From Cavenderia fasciculata (taxonomy: Eukaryota; Evosea; Eumycetozoa; Acytosteliales; Cavenderiaceae), in assembly GCF_000203815.1 (NCBI RefSeq), contig NW_004457624.1:62001-126000 (forward strand): 64,000 nt of DNA, read 5' to 3'. The position numbers and the translations under genes are program-made. Under the pieces are notes generated by a model, which saw only the letters and a program-made list of their open reading frames with translations, was not told the origin of the DNA and did no database searches. Shown here piece after piece: positions 1 through 11,296 of this stretch; the stretch's first letter is position 1, and each line of letters begins with the position of its first letter.

Positions 1-3000
1 TCACCTCGTCTCAAACAACAACAACAACAACGAATCAAGATCTCTCAAATGGATAGATATTTGGAACTTACTCGTGGAAGTAATAGTAGACCCAATCAAA
101 CCGTTACCATTGAATCATTATCCTATTCTGTCATGGAACGTGACTCATTATTCTCTAAAAAGACTTTGAAGCCAATCTTATCAAATATTTCTTTCTATTT
201 AAAGGTATAGACGATTAATTAATAATAATATTAATAATAATAATAATATATATTTCACTTTTAAATTAATTATTAATTTCTTTTTTTTTTTCAGCCAGGA
301 ATGATGGTTTTATTATTAGCAGGACCAGGTTCTGGAAAAACAAGTTTATTTAAATGTTTGGTTAATAGAGTACCAAAAAGAGGAATTGTCGATGGAAGAC
401 TATTATTTGAAGGTCAATTTATCGATCCAAAGTCTCACCATAATGAATTTATTTATGTTTCTCAATCTGATAATCATATTCGTATGTATTTCAAATAATA
501 TTAATAATAATATATAGAATCTTCTTTTCCAATTCTAATCTATATTCTTTTTATTGATTTAGCAACTCTTACTGTTGCAGAGACTTTAGATTTTAGTATT
601 GAATGTCAATCAAATTTGGATCAAGAAAAGAAAAAAGAATTGCGAGATATCATTTTAAAGATGCTTGGTATGGAACATTCACAAGATACAATTATCGGAA
701 ATAATGTGCTTCGTGGTATTTCTGGTGGTCAAAAGAAACGTATGACTATTGCTGTTGAATTGGTAAAAGGTGCCAAAACTATTATAATGTAAGGAAAAAA
801 GAAAAAAAATATTCATTCAATATTCAAATCCCAATCGCGAATTAATATTCATTGAACTTACTTTTCTTTCTTCTTCTTCTTTACCTTTATTCTTTTTAAG
901 GGATGAACCAACTTCAGGATTAGATTCGACAACATCATTTGAATTGTTGAATAACATCAAAATGATATCACAAAATGCAAATGTTCCAGCAATGGTTTCC
1001 CTTCTCCAACCGTCACCAGAGATATTTTCACTCTTTACACATGTTATGATGATGAATAATGGAATGTTGACCTATTTTGGAACAAAGGAACAAGTTTTAC
1101 CCTATTTTGAATCATTTGGTTTAAGATGTCCTCTTACAGTGAATCCAGCAGAGTATCTTGCAAATATTTATGAATTGGCAAAATTAAATCCAACAAATGA
1201 AACCTTATTACTACGATCAAATGATGATTTTGTAAACGCCTATCTAGAGTCAAATGGTATGTTTTAGAGAGGAGATTGTAGAAATTATTATTATAATTAT
1301 TATTATTATTATTATTAGAGCTGTTGTTTATCTATTAATTCATTTCAATTTATAGTTTTTAGAGATACAATGGATTCATTAAGAGCTGAAAAGTTACAAC
1401 TTAGACATAGAAGAAGAACCATTCAGATTGTACAATCATCTTCGCCAAAAGGAAATGAAATTTCTCTTCAAGAATTTCATGCTGCCACCAATGGTCAAAC
1501 TTCTCCACCACCTCTATCACTGGTTGAACAACCAACATCATCATCATCATCATTTCAACTACCATTGCACAGACAAATTGCATTGTGTCTTAAACGTGCA
1601 TTTGTTATGACTTCAAGAGATAGACCAGCATTGACGTCTCGTATTATCAAAAGTTTGATTTTAGGTCTCTTGATTGGTAGTTTGTTCTTTAGACTTGGTA
1701 AAAATCAAACTGCAACTCAACTTTTACCATCTCTCACCTTTTTCCTCATGACATTTGTCGTGTTTGGTTCATTATCTGGTGTTCAACAATTATTTTTAGA
1801 AAGACCTATTTATTATGATCAAAAATATGTATGTAAAAAGTAAAATGATTTTTTTGAAAAATAGTAGTAACCTCATTATTAATAATAATATTTCATTTTC
1901 CTATACTAAAAAGGGAAAGTATTATAAAACAATTTCATATTTTATTGCAGGACTTGTTTCAGATTTGGTTTGGAACTTTATGGATGTTATGATTTTCGGT
2001 GCTACAACCTATTGGATGGTTGGACTATCAGCAACAGTTGATAGGTTCTTATTTTTTATTTTATTGGTTTATTTGTATGTAGATGATGAAAATATATTGA
2101 AACCTAACAACTACGTCAAACAATATTATTCTAACTTTCAACTTTTTTATTTAATTTTTTTTAGATTAGATTCATTGGTGATTAGAGTATCAAAAACAGT
2201 TAGTATTTTTTCACCAAGTCCAGTAATAGCCAGTACTATTGCACCAATGTATTTCTCACTCTTTCTATTGATGGCTGGATATATGATTCCTACTCAGAGT
2301 ATTCCACCATATTGGAGATGGATGCACTATTTGTCGCCATTCAAGTACACCTATGAAAGTTTACTCATCAATGAGGTAATGGGTCAAACCTATGAATGTA
2401 CATTTTCAGAGTTGATGCCTCCTATTCAAGATCCTCGTCTTTATCTACCATTTCCTCAAGGTTTCAATGGTTCTCGTATTTGTCCCACCACAACAGGTGA
2501 ACAGATCCTAGTTTTCAAAGGAATCGAAACCACCATCGATCAAAAGTTCAATTCAATCTACATTCTCTTGGCAATGTATTTTGTATTTTGTGTCGTTTCA
2601 TTTATTGGTCTCTTTTTTATTGTTCATGACTCCATCTCTTCAAAGCCAGTCAACGAAGAGCTCAAATCAAGTATCGAAAACAGTCGTGCCAGATCCAATA
2701 GTTTGATTTACCAACATCAACACCACAAACTTCCTGGTAGAGATAGATCAACTAGTGGTGCTGGCGGCATAGATCTCGAAGCTGGATTGGGCAAGGTAGA
2801 ATCGAGAAGAGAAAAGTTTAGACGTAGAACAACTTCTGGTGTCATCACAATGAAAAAGAAACTGTCAGATGGTTGTTATTTGACCTTTAAGAACCTATCA
2901 TACACTGTAAAGGTTCAAAAAGTAAATAATGGAATGGTCAAGAGAACCTTGTTGGATAATGTTAGTGGTTTTGTTGCACCTGGTACCCTTTTGGCTTTAA

Positions 3001-3950
3001 TGGGAAGCTCTGGTGCAGGAAAATCAACTTTACTCGATCTACTTGCAGATAGAAAGACAGGAGGTGATATATCTGGCGAAATATTACTTAATGGAAGAAA
3101 GATTGATAGATTCTACAATAGATACATTGCCTATGTCGAACAGGAAGATTTATTGCCAGATTGCCAAACAGTACAAGAAGCCATCACATTTTCAGCCACT
3201 CTTCGTCTCCCTTCAGATGTTACACCAGAAGAAAAGAATGATGTAGTAATGTACATTCTCGATGTTTTGGAACTTGTCAGTATTCGTCATATTCAAATTG
3301 GAAAGGCTGGATTTGGTCTTTCAACTGAACAAAGAAAACGTGTCAATATTGGTATCGAATTGGCTTCAAACCCTGATATTCTTTTCTTGTAAGTAAAAAA
3401 AAAATCAATAGATAATATAATATTGAAACTAACCAAACTACTTTTTCTTTGTGTCTTTATTTATTTCAGGGATGAACCAACATCAGGATTAGATTCTGCT
3501 CATGCACACAAAATTATGACTCTTATCAAAAAGATTACAACTCATGGTCGTTCAGTCATTTGTACTCTTCATCAGCCATCGGAAAGTATCTTTAAGATGT
3601 TTGATTCCATCTTACTTTTGACCCAAGGAGGATACACAGCCTACTTTGGACCTGTTGGTATTAATTCACAGACCATTCTAAAGTACTGTCGTGATAATGG
3701 CCATCATTGTCCAAAGGATAAAAACCCTGCAGACTTTTTATTAGACTATTCATCGTCTATTAATGTGCAACAACGACTTTTGGCTCACGATCAAACCATT
3801 CCACCTAGTTTTATTCGCAAGCTTTTAAACTCTTTGAAAAGTTTGGTTGGAAAATCATCGACTCCAACAACAACAACAATCGATATTCAACAACCAGAGT
3901 TATCCTCCAATTCACATAAACCAAATAATGATCAACCCAACAACAATAAC

Positions 3951-4017
<67 letters not shown>

Positions 4018-4080
4018 TTCACCAAGACACAAAATCAATGATTATTCCAATGACTGAATTGTCAACCAGTCTCCATCATC

Positions 4081-4118
<38 letters not shown>

Positions 4119-5129
4119 AAGAAAGATGTGGTTGATTATTATCTCGAGTCAAGATTGTCAATTGAAAATACTCAAACCATTGATGATGGATTGCCAATTG
4201 GATTTGTTTCGAAAAGATTTCAAGAAAGATTTGCCTCTTCTATTTGGTTACAATTTGGAGAACTATTCAAGAGATCTTTCCGCAGCGCCTTTCGTAGACA
4301 AAACCTTCTCTTTGCTCGTGTACTTAGATCGTTGGTGTTGGCAATTGTAATTGGAACACTCTATTTGAACATGGGATTCGATCAAGAAGGTGTTCAAAAC
4401 CGTATATCGTTTATCTTTTTCACCTCGACCTTTGCCTCCATTTCTTGCCTGTCCAACATTCCTTCCATCTTTGAAGAACGTGTTCTTGCCTATAGGGAAT
4501 TGGACTCAAGTTTCTATCGTCACTTTGTCTTTGGTGTGACACTGGTGATATCTGATCTCCCTTTTACACTCGTCTACTCACTGCTATTTAGTGCACCCAT
4601 CTACTGGATGTCAGGACTGCAAAGAGAGTTTCTAGCTTTTCTTTTGTTTGCCTCTATCTACTACCTCTACTTTCAAATACTCATTTTCGTCTCTATCCTC
4701 TTGGGTTTGGTAAGCCCAAATCTCAGTGTGGCTAATGAAATTAGTGGTATTCTATTTAGTATCTTTTGTCTGTTTGCTGGATTCATCATTCGTCCTCAGC
4801 TCATTCCAAAATACTTTATATTCCTCTATCACTTTTCGTTTACAAAGTACTTGGTGGAATTGTTGACCATCATCGAGATGACATTTAAACCTATTCAATT
4901 CCATTGCACAGATTCACAAATGGTTCAAGTACCAGTCATCAACGCTGACAATTCTACTACCTACAAAGAATTCTGCGCAATTGTCAATGGAGATATTGTT
5001 TTGGAAATATTCGATTTAAATCACCCTAATCGTAAACGTGATGATATTCTCATTCTATCATCTTTTCTTGTTTTCTTAATCATCTTTATCATTGCTTCAA
5101 CTAAATTATTTAAATTTAAAAAGAGTTAG
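1..5129 (+). CDS. PDR-type full-size ABCG transporter (5' partial)
   Basis: ATP-driven membrane exporter with the order NBD-TMD-NBD-TMD. Exon model: <1-204, 295-481, 563-788, 901-1256, 1356-1828, 1914-2074, 2165-3388, 3470-5129, giving 1496 codons before TAG. The frame is open back to base 1, so the ATG at 49 need not be the start and the N-terminus is missing. NBD1 has Walker A GPGSGKTS, signature ISGGQKKR and Walker [16 protein letters not shown]2 has Walker A GSSGAGKS, a degenerate signature LSTEQRKR (normal for NBD2 of the PDR group) and [12 protein letters not shown]. Each half is followed by a six-helix-type hydrophobic region. The linker after NBD2 carries a long poly-Asn and a poly-Gln run. 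Both Walker B motifs are interrupted by a phase-2 intron just before DEPTSGLD. The second of these introns is nearly identical to one in the half-transporter at 16681-20163. Family call is firm; the subfamily member is not determined. Confidence 0.93.
3389..3469 (+). other. Intron in NBD2, near-identical to an intron in the antisense ABCG gene
   Basis: This 81-base intron (GTAAGT...TTTCAG) sits in phase 2 just before the DEPTSGLD codons. Reverse-complement comparison with 18130-18209 shows one A-run length change and one substitution. The match extends about 11 bases into the upstream exon and about 28 bases into the downstream exon, then stops abruptly. Confidence 0.9.
3949..4018 (+). repeat. 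(AAT)n coding microsatellite, poly-Asn linker
   Basis: Uninterrupted AAT triplets encode poly-Asn between NBD2 and the second membrane domain of the ABCG gene. A (CAA)n run giving poly-Gln follows at about 4078-4118. Both are in frame and typical of dictyostelid low-complexity inserts. Confidence 0.9.
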
Positions 5130-5235
5130 AGTTAATAAATAATATTATTTATTCCCGTTTATATTTTCCAGTTTCTTTTTTTTTGATGATAAATATTTGA
5201 AGTTTTATTTAAATTATTTTGATTATTATTATTGT

Positions 5236-7453
5236 TTACATGATTAAGCAATTTGATTGTTTGTCATCCTTGTGGTATAGTCCGTTTGATGGTAAAGTCA
5301 CGTTGGCAAGTACCTCATCAGTTGGGGTAAGCAGTTTGACGATAGTTCCTTCTGGGGATTCCCAAATGTTTGGACGAGACCAATAGAATTCATTTGGTGG
5401 TGTGGTGCCTGGACGAGTCTTGCCAGTGAAAAGGTTGATAATATTAAGTCCCTTGAATGGAACAATGTTTTCTGGGAATGAGAAACCAATACGGCTCGAG
5501 TCTGGCTTGGTAACCACAATCTTGTATCCGCTGATTGAAACACCATCCTCAAAATCACCACTAACGGTAAGACGGATACATTCACTAATGGCGTCGATTG
5601 ATAGTAAAGATATAGTATTTACTTGGAAATCTTCAGATTGTTGTTTTTGTTGTTGGTCATGTTGTTGTTGATGTTGTTGGTTTTGTTGTTGTTGTTGACC
5701 ACCATTCATTTGTTCATCTTGGTTGGACTCTTCGTCTTCATCTTCTTCTCTCTTGCGTTTGACACGTCTCTCAAAGTTATTAACCAATGACTTGAGTTGT
5801 TCGATTTCTCTTGTGAGTGGAATATCTTGTTCTGGAGAGGCATTGGTGAACATGATAAGTTCCTTACGCAACTTGCCCATTTCGCTTTGGAGGCTATTGC
5901 ATTTGACATCCTTTCCGTTGATTTCATCTTGTAACATGGCAATGGCAATGTCCTTCTTCTTGGAATCGGCTTGTACCTTTCTGGCTGCCTTTTTGACTTC
6001 ATCAATTTCCTTGGCCAATTGTGAAATGGTATCGTCCTTGGTATCTAGATCCTTTTGGAGTGAAATAATCCTGTCCTCAAATTCGTGGTTCTTGATATTG
6101 AGATCATCGATTTGTCCTTGGTAGACTTGTAGTTGCGACTTGTAGATTTCTTTTTCATCCTCAAAACTATTGGCAGAAATCTCGAGTTGAGTAATCTTTG
6201 CATTTTGTTCTTCAACCAATTGTACACACTTGATTTCCCATTCTCTATTGACACTATCTCTCATATCTTCTGCTTGTCTTTCATATCCTTCAATTGTTTG
6301 TTGTAATTGTGATTCCTTTCTTGAATATTCAACTTGTAATTTTTCCTATAAAAAATAAATAATAAATAAATAAACTAATCCTAATCATTTTGTTTAATAT
6401 CTTATCTTTTCTCTCCTCTCTTACCTTTTCTTTTAATTCAGTCTTTAATTTTTTAATTTCAGCATCTTTTTGGTTGATATGATTACGAAGTTCTTCTTCC
6501 TTTAACTTTGTACGATTATATTCACTTTCGAGGATACGATGAGCCTTTTCCTCTGCCTCTTTGGAACGGGTGAGTAACTCTGCTTGTAATTGTCTAACAT
6601 CACTCTTGAGTGATTCAATTTCCATAACCTTTTTACTATTGTCATTACGTAAAGCTACGACGAGTTGACTGTTTTCTTCGGTGATCTTTTTGATGGTTTC
6701 GTCCATCTTGTTTTGGAAGTTTTGAATTTCAGCTTGGTGACCTTGTTCCTTGGAACGAGCATCTTGGTGGGCAAGTTGTAATTGAGATGATAATTCAACG
6801 GTGAGTTTGGATTCATTTCCCAACCTAGCTTCAATGTCTTCCAATTTCTTTTCCAAATTGGAAATTTGATCTGTAGATTGACGTGAAGTAGTAATGTACT
6901 CGTCACGAAGACGTCTGATTTCATTGTCCTTTTGTTCACTTGATGCCAACAAATCTCTCAATCTACTGTTTAATTGAATGAGATCTTCTCTCTCTTTGAG
7001 ACGTGCAGCCGTTGAAGAACGACCACCTGGTGAGGCCAATGGAGTGGTCATCGACAATAACTTTTGGAATGATGGTGTTTGAATTGGTGTTGAAATGTTG
7101 TGACTTATGCTACCATTGTGTTGAGGTGTCTTGGTTACATTTGATGTGGTGGTGGTAGAAGAGGTAGAAGAGGTAGAGGTCACTGTTGTGCTGCTGCGTG
7201 GTGATTCATTTGGTTCGTCGATGGCCATTGATGGTGAATTGGCATCAGCTTGGTCTACTTGAGAGGAGGAGGAGGAAGAAGAAGCAGCTGTATCTTTTGG
7301 AACAGCTGTTGATTTCTTTTTCTTTCTCTTGTCTTTAACTTGAACATCACTTTCTTCATGTGCAGATTCTTCAGCTGCTACATCACGCTTCTCTGTCTTT
7401 TTTGTCTTTTTTACAGAAGATGCTGAACTAGATTTTGATTTTGTTGGTTCCAT
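5236..7453 (-). CDS. ne81: Nuclear lamin NE81
   Basis: Structural protein of the nuclear lamina, the dictyostelid lamin. Exons 7453-6425 and 6345-5236, phase 0, 712 aa. A Ser/Thr-rich head with basic clusters (KDKRKKKK) precedes a long heptad-rich coiled-coil rod, roughly residues 150-520. A KRKREE-type nuclear localisation signal is near 540, followed by a Gln-rich stretch and a lamin-tail-like beta domain of about residues 583-700. The protein ends in CLIM, a CaaX prenylation box, matching what is known of D. discoideum NE81 (about 81 kDa). A Ser-Pro in the head (SPGGR) is a plausible mitotic CDK site, which is inference. Its start faces the derlin gene across a 1.1-kb promoter region with two E2F-like motifs. 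Confidence 0.93.
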
Positions 7454-7779
7454 CTCTTCTTCTTCTTCTTTTTGTTATATTATTTATATATATATATATC
7501 TTTAAAAACTAGATTTATTTATAGGTATAAATATAAAAGAGTGTTATTAGTTTTCAATTATAAATATTCCGATGATGAGAATGATTGAAGGTGATGATGG
7601 ACCGTATATATATATATATCGTTTCGTTTTAATTTTGATAATGAAAAGAAAGAAGAAGAGGAAGAAGTTCTCTGCTGCTACTGCTGCTGTGCATCACATT
7701 GTTTCTTTCCCTTTTGATATATATTTAAAATGTGATTTGGCACGCGGGTGGTATATTTTGCATCCAACCAACCAACCCC

Positions 7780-7791
7780 TTTTGGCGCCTC
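7780..7791 (+). promoter_or_regulatory. E2F-like motif TTTTGGCGCCTC, copy 1
   Basis: This fits the known E2F/DP consensus TTTSGCGC with a palindromic GGCGCC core. It lies about 330 bases upstream of the NE81 start. Function is inferred from the motif only. Confidence 0.4.
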
Positions 7792-8105
7792 GTAATTTGT
7801 CTCTCCTCCTTGTTCTTCTTATTCTTTCTATCATTTTTAAAAATGATGGATCAATCGCAAGTGTGTTGTTTGACGAGATTAAAGATCTTTACCAATTATC
7901 CAATTTTATAGATGAATCTTTTCCTTGTTGTTGTTGTGCTTTATATAAAATAAAAATAAAATAAAATAGAAATAAATTAACAAAGGACTCTTTCTCTCTC
8001 GTAACTATCTAGTGAGGAAGCACATTCAAACACAGCAGCAGTGAACTCGACCGTTGAACATTGAGGTGCCAAACCAAAAAAAAATCAAAAAAAAAAAAAA
8101 CTTCA

Positions 8106-8117
8106 TTTTGGCGCCTC
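8106..8117 (+). promoter_or_regulatory. E2F-like motif TTTTGGCGCCTC, copy 2
   Basis: An exact 12-base repeat of the site at 7780, followed 6 bases later by TTTTCGAAAA. A similar arrangement recurs at 50297-50320 in the SMC6 promoter. Confidence 0.45.
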
Positions 8118-8586
8118 CCTCTGTTTTCGAAAAGTTTATAGGAATTATTTCGCCGTTGCACTCTCTCTTTCCCAATTAATTAATTGAAGTTGACTTTATT
8201 TTGACCTTTATCCGATTCATCATCATATGACAGATCCCGACGCTACCTCTCACTCTCTTATAACTTAATATACTTTGTACTATGATCATGTTGAATCGAA
8301 TAATAGTATGAACGTTCATCTTCTTCTTGTGAAAAAAAGTTGATGTGATGACGATGCTTGATGGAAAAAATAAAATAAAATTAAATAAAATAAAAAAGGG
8401 GGGTGGTGCTGAGAAAAGAGGAAAAACATAATTAATGAAAATTTAGTTTTATAATATTATATAATTAGTTACATTAGGTTGCACAACCAAACAAGTGAAT
8501 CGATCGATTATAGATTACTTGTTTATACTCTTCAAGACTATCACTACACAACTATAAACAAACAAACAAACAAAACAAACAACAAA

Positions 8587-9607
8587 ATGGATGAAGTTAA
8601 AAGATGGTGGGGAGATGTACCTCCAATAACCAAGTTGGTTTGGGGATCTTCTGTTGGATTTACATTGTTGGTCAACTTTGGTTTAATATCTGGTTCCTAT
8701 GTTGCTTGGGACTTTGAATTGGTATACAAAAAGTTTCAAATATATAGATTGATCACTCCTTTTTTGTATATATTTCCTTTTCACTTTAATCTTCTTATTC
8801 GTGTTTATCTTTTGTATGTATATTCAAAGAGATCTATCTCTATCTCTATCTCTATATATAGTTTAATACTAATATTAATCCTTTATCTATCTATCTATCT
8901 ATCTATGTAGATATAACTATCTATCGACTTTGGAGAGAGGATTCTTTATGGGTAGAGCTGCTGATTTATTATACATGTTTTTGGCATCGTTTGTTGTATT
9001 CTTGGTATGTTTTTCTTTTTAGAATGGTTATGATTCGCATCCCATTTAACAAATCTTTATTATCATTTTTATTATTTTTTCAATTTCAAAAAGGTGGCAG
9101 CCACCTTTATTCGAGAGTTGTCAGTTCTTTCATATGCATTGTTGATGCTTGTCATTTATGTTTGGTCAAGAATGAACCCAACAGCAGAGGTATCATTTAT
9201 GTTTGGATTGAAATTTAAAGCTGTTTTCCTTCCTTGGGTATTACTCATCTTTGATACACTTACTGGACATAGTTTTGTGCCAGGTATTACTGGTATTACT
9301 ATTGGTCATATTTATTATTATCTCACTGCAATCTATCCAGTTGCCTACAACAAACCAAATTATCTTGCAACTCCATATTGGGTGTATGTATCAAGCAAAT
9401 ATATATATATATATATTCATAATAATGGTTGATATTAACAATTCTCAATTTCATTAAACCACCTATAATAGTAATAAGCTTCTTCCGCAACACCTAAGAC
9501 AAAGACCAGGTCCAGCTGGAGGAAGAGCACCTGCTTGGGGAGATAGAGCTCAACAACCAGGTGATGCACCAGGAGAATACCATTGGGGTAGAGGAAGAGC
9601 TCTTGGC

Positions 9608-9610
<3 letters not shown>
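8587..9610 (+). CDS. Derlin (Der1-like ERAD rhomboid pseudoprotease)
   Basis: ER membrane protein of the ERAD retrotranslocation machinery. Exons 8587-8813, 8911-9004, 9094-9383, 9472-9610. The ATG at 8587 follows an A-rich leader. Family features: N-terminal WWGDVPPITK, an ITPFLY segment, ERGFFMGRAADLLYMF, VYVWSRMNP, and LPWVL before the last helices. The C-terminal tail GGRAPAWGDRAQQPG corresponds to the Trp-Gly (SHP-like, p97-binding) tail of derlins. No rhomboid catalytic Ser/His is expected. The stop codon runs straight into an (AAT)n repeat. Which derlin paralogue it is was not determined. Confidence 0.93.

Positions 9611-9681
<71 letters not shown>
9608..9681 (+). repeat. (TAA)n microsatellite starting at the derlin stop codon
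   Basis: About 24 TAA/AAT triplets begin with the derlin TAA stop itself, so the terminator codon is the first unit of the array. Confidence 0.9.
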
Positions 9682-9683
<2 letters not shown>

Positions 9684-10255
9684 ATTTTTTATAAAGTTAC
9701 CTATTTGTTTAATTTTTTCAAAAAAGGAGAATATCCAAACCACCACGGTTAGTTGTGTTTATTGGTTGCATTATTTTTTGTTGGTTTGCTTCTTTGTTGT
9801 TCAAAACATTTACCTTTTCAAAATCATATATGATTACCAGATGATTTTTTGGTTGGTTATGTTGGGGTTTGCTTGTTGCGCTCGTGAAAGAGAAAAAGGA
9901 GGAGAGGTAAAGAAGAATATACATTTTTTTTTTGTTGGTTTGGAGGTAGTATTTGTATATACAATGTTGAATGTTGGCGATGATGATTAGGATTACAGTA
10001 AACAACTTGGAACAAAAAGATGAATACTGGTTTCCAAAAAAAAAATAAGGTTTAATGGTATGTTGGTTGTTGATGTGTTGTGTTTTTTGGATTGGGCATT
10101 TATATATATATAAAAAAAAAAAAAGGTGGTTCTGTGTGTCTGGTAAATGATTACTTTTATATTATTATTTGGTTGGTTTACTCGGTTGTTATTGTTGTTG
10201 GATGTTGGATATTGTTGATTAATATTTGATTAATATTTGGGTTATATATATATTT
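9682..10255. other. Convergent intergenic region
   Basis: 3' flanks of the derlin and ORMDL genes: T/GT-rich DNA with A-runs. No ORF, RNA gene or repeat beyond homopolymers is supported. Confidence 0.6.
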
Positions 10256-10955
10256 CTAATATTTGTTTATACCAAATAATCTAACTCTATCCATTCTTGG
10301 CATTTTTGAAAGAACTACAATAAAACTTGCAAGTGCATTCAAATAGAAAGGTGCACCTAATATTCCATTAGAATGTAAAGTAATCATAAATCTAATAATA
10401 AATCATAAAAGTATGGTTGGTTAGTTAGTTGACAACAGTAGTGGTAGTATTAAAGGGTACATACAAAAAGATTGGAACAAGAGTCAAGAACTTTCTTGTT
10501 GGAGTGTATTGTTGTCCCTTGTCTATTTGTTCCCAAAGTGTAAGTCTATTATATTTTCCTTGATCTGATAAATCGAATGGTATACCCTTTTGCCAGTGGA
10601 ATGCAAACCATGTAATCTAGAATAAATAGATAGATTAGAGTAGTTGTTGATTAGTATTATTGATATTTCTTATAATAGTAGAAGTAATATAGTAGTAGCA
10701 GTGCTACTAATACTGCTGCTACTACTACTACTACTACTTGAGTACAATGATATATCGAGGACAACATACGATTGCATGTATTACTGTTACAACCAACCAT
10801 CCATATTGATAATCTGGAAAGACAATACTTATAATCAACTTGAATAGTAAAAGACCTATTATATAAACGACCCAAAAGCTTTGGGAATGCATCCAAGACT
10901 CATTCCTGTTGATTTGAAAGTCGTCTGTTGTGCTATTTCTTCTCATATGTGTCAT
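10256..10955 (-). CDS. ORMDL/Orm family sphingolipid regulator
   Basis: ER membrane protein that restrains serine palmitoyltransferase, so it sets sphingolipid synthesis. Exons 10955-10770, 10616-10465, 10391-10256, total 157 aa, against about 153 for human ORMDL proteins. Diagnostic segments are NESWMHSQSFWVVYIIGLLL, DQGKYNRLTLWEQIDKGQQY, TPTRKFLTLVPIFLF and the C-terminus MDRVRLFGINKY. Four hydrophobic segments are visible. The start could be the ATG at 10955 or at 10946 (MRR). It is divergent from the SLC35F-like gene, with 341 bases between starts. Confidence 0.95.
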
Positions 10956-11296
10956 CTCTGAGATGATGATTATGATATTATTTTAGAGAGATATATATGT
11001 ATAGATAGATAGATATAGAGATATGTTTAAAGTTTTGATGTTGCAATATGTTAAAGAGATATATATTTATATGTTTGGAAAAGATTGTAATTGCTATTGG
11101 GAATGACTTCTCACCTTCACAACAAAGTTTTCTTTTTTTTTATTTTTCATTAAAGAAAAAGTTTTCTTTGTTGTGCTTTTTACTAATTAATTGTCTCTGT
11201 TTAACCTCTTAATATTAATGACGACGTCTAGAGACAAGTGGGTCAATTCACCAGTATAATTACTTACCTAACAACAACCTCTTTGCAACAGTTATT
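10956..11296. promoter_or_regulatory. Divergent promoter ORMDL (-) / SLC35F-like (+)
   Basis: A 341-base region between two starts. It contains ATAG/GATA-type microsatellite DNA near 10990-11020 and the inverted repeat at 11118-11175. Confidence 0.55.
11118..11175. repeat. Inverted repeat, two nested stems
   Basis: CACAACAAAG at 11118-11127 pairs with CTTTGTTGTG at 11166-11175. Inside it, TTTTCTTT at 11128-11135 can pair with AAAGAAAA at 11152-11159. This could be a DNA cruciform or a hairpin in a leader transcript. Confidence 0.6.

Larger units (their letters stand above)
7454..8586. promoter_or_regulatory. Divergent promoter region NE81 (-) / derlin (+)
   Basis: This 1.1-kb gene-free stretch lies between two divergently read starts. 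It is AT-rich with T-runs and CT-rich islands. The 12-mer TTTTGGCGCCTC occurs twice, at 7780-7791 and 8106-8117. The second copy is followed at 8124-8133 by TTTTCGAAAA. Short ORFs here have no codon bias or homology that I recognise. No RNA gene was seen. Confidence 0.6.

Noticed and set aside
3811-4038. Antisense ORF with a poly-Tyr run
   Set aside because: It is the reverse reading of the (AAT)n coding repeat in the ABCG linker.
8479-8586. Upstream in-frame start for derlin
   Set aside because: The extension is AT-rich leader sequence; the ATG at 8587 follows an A-rich context and gives the normal derlin N-terminus.
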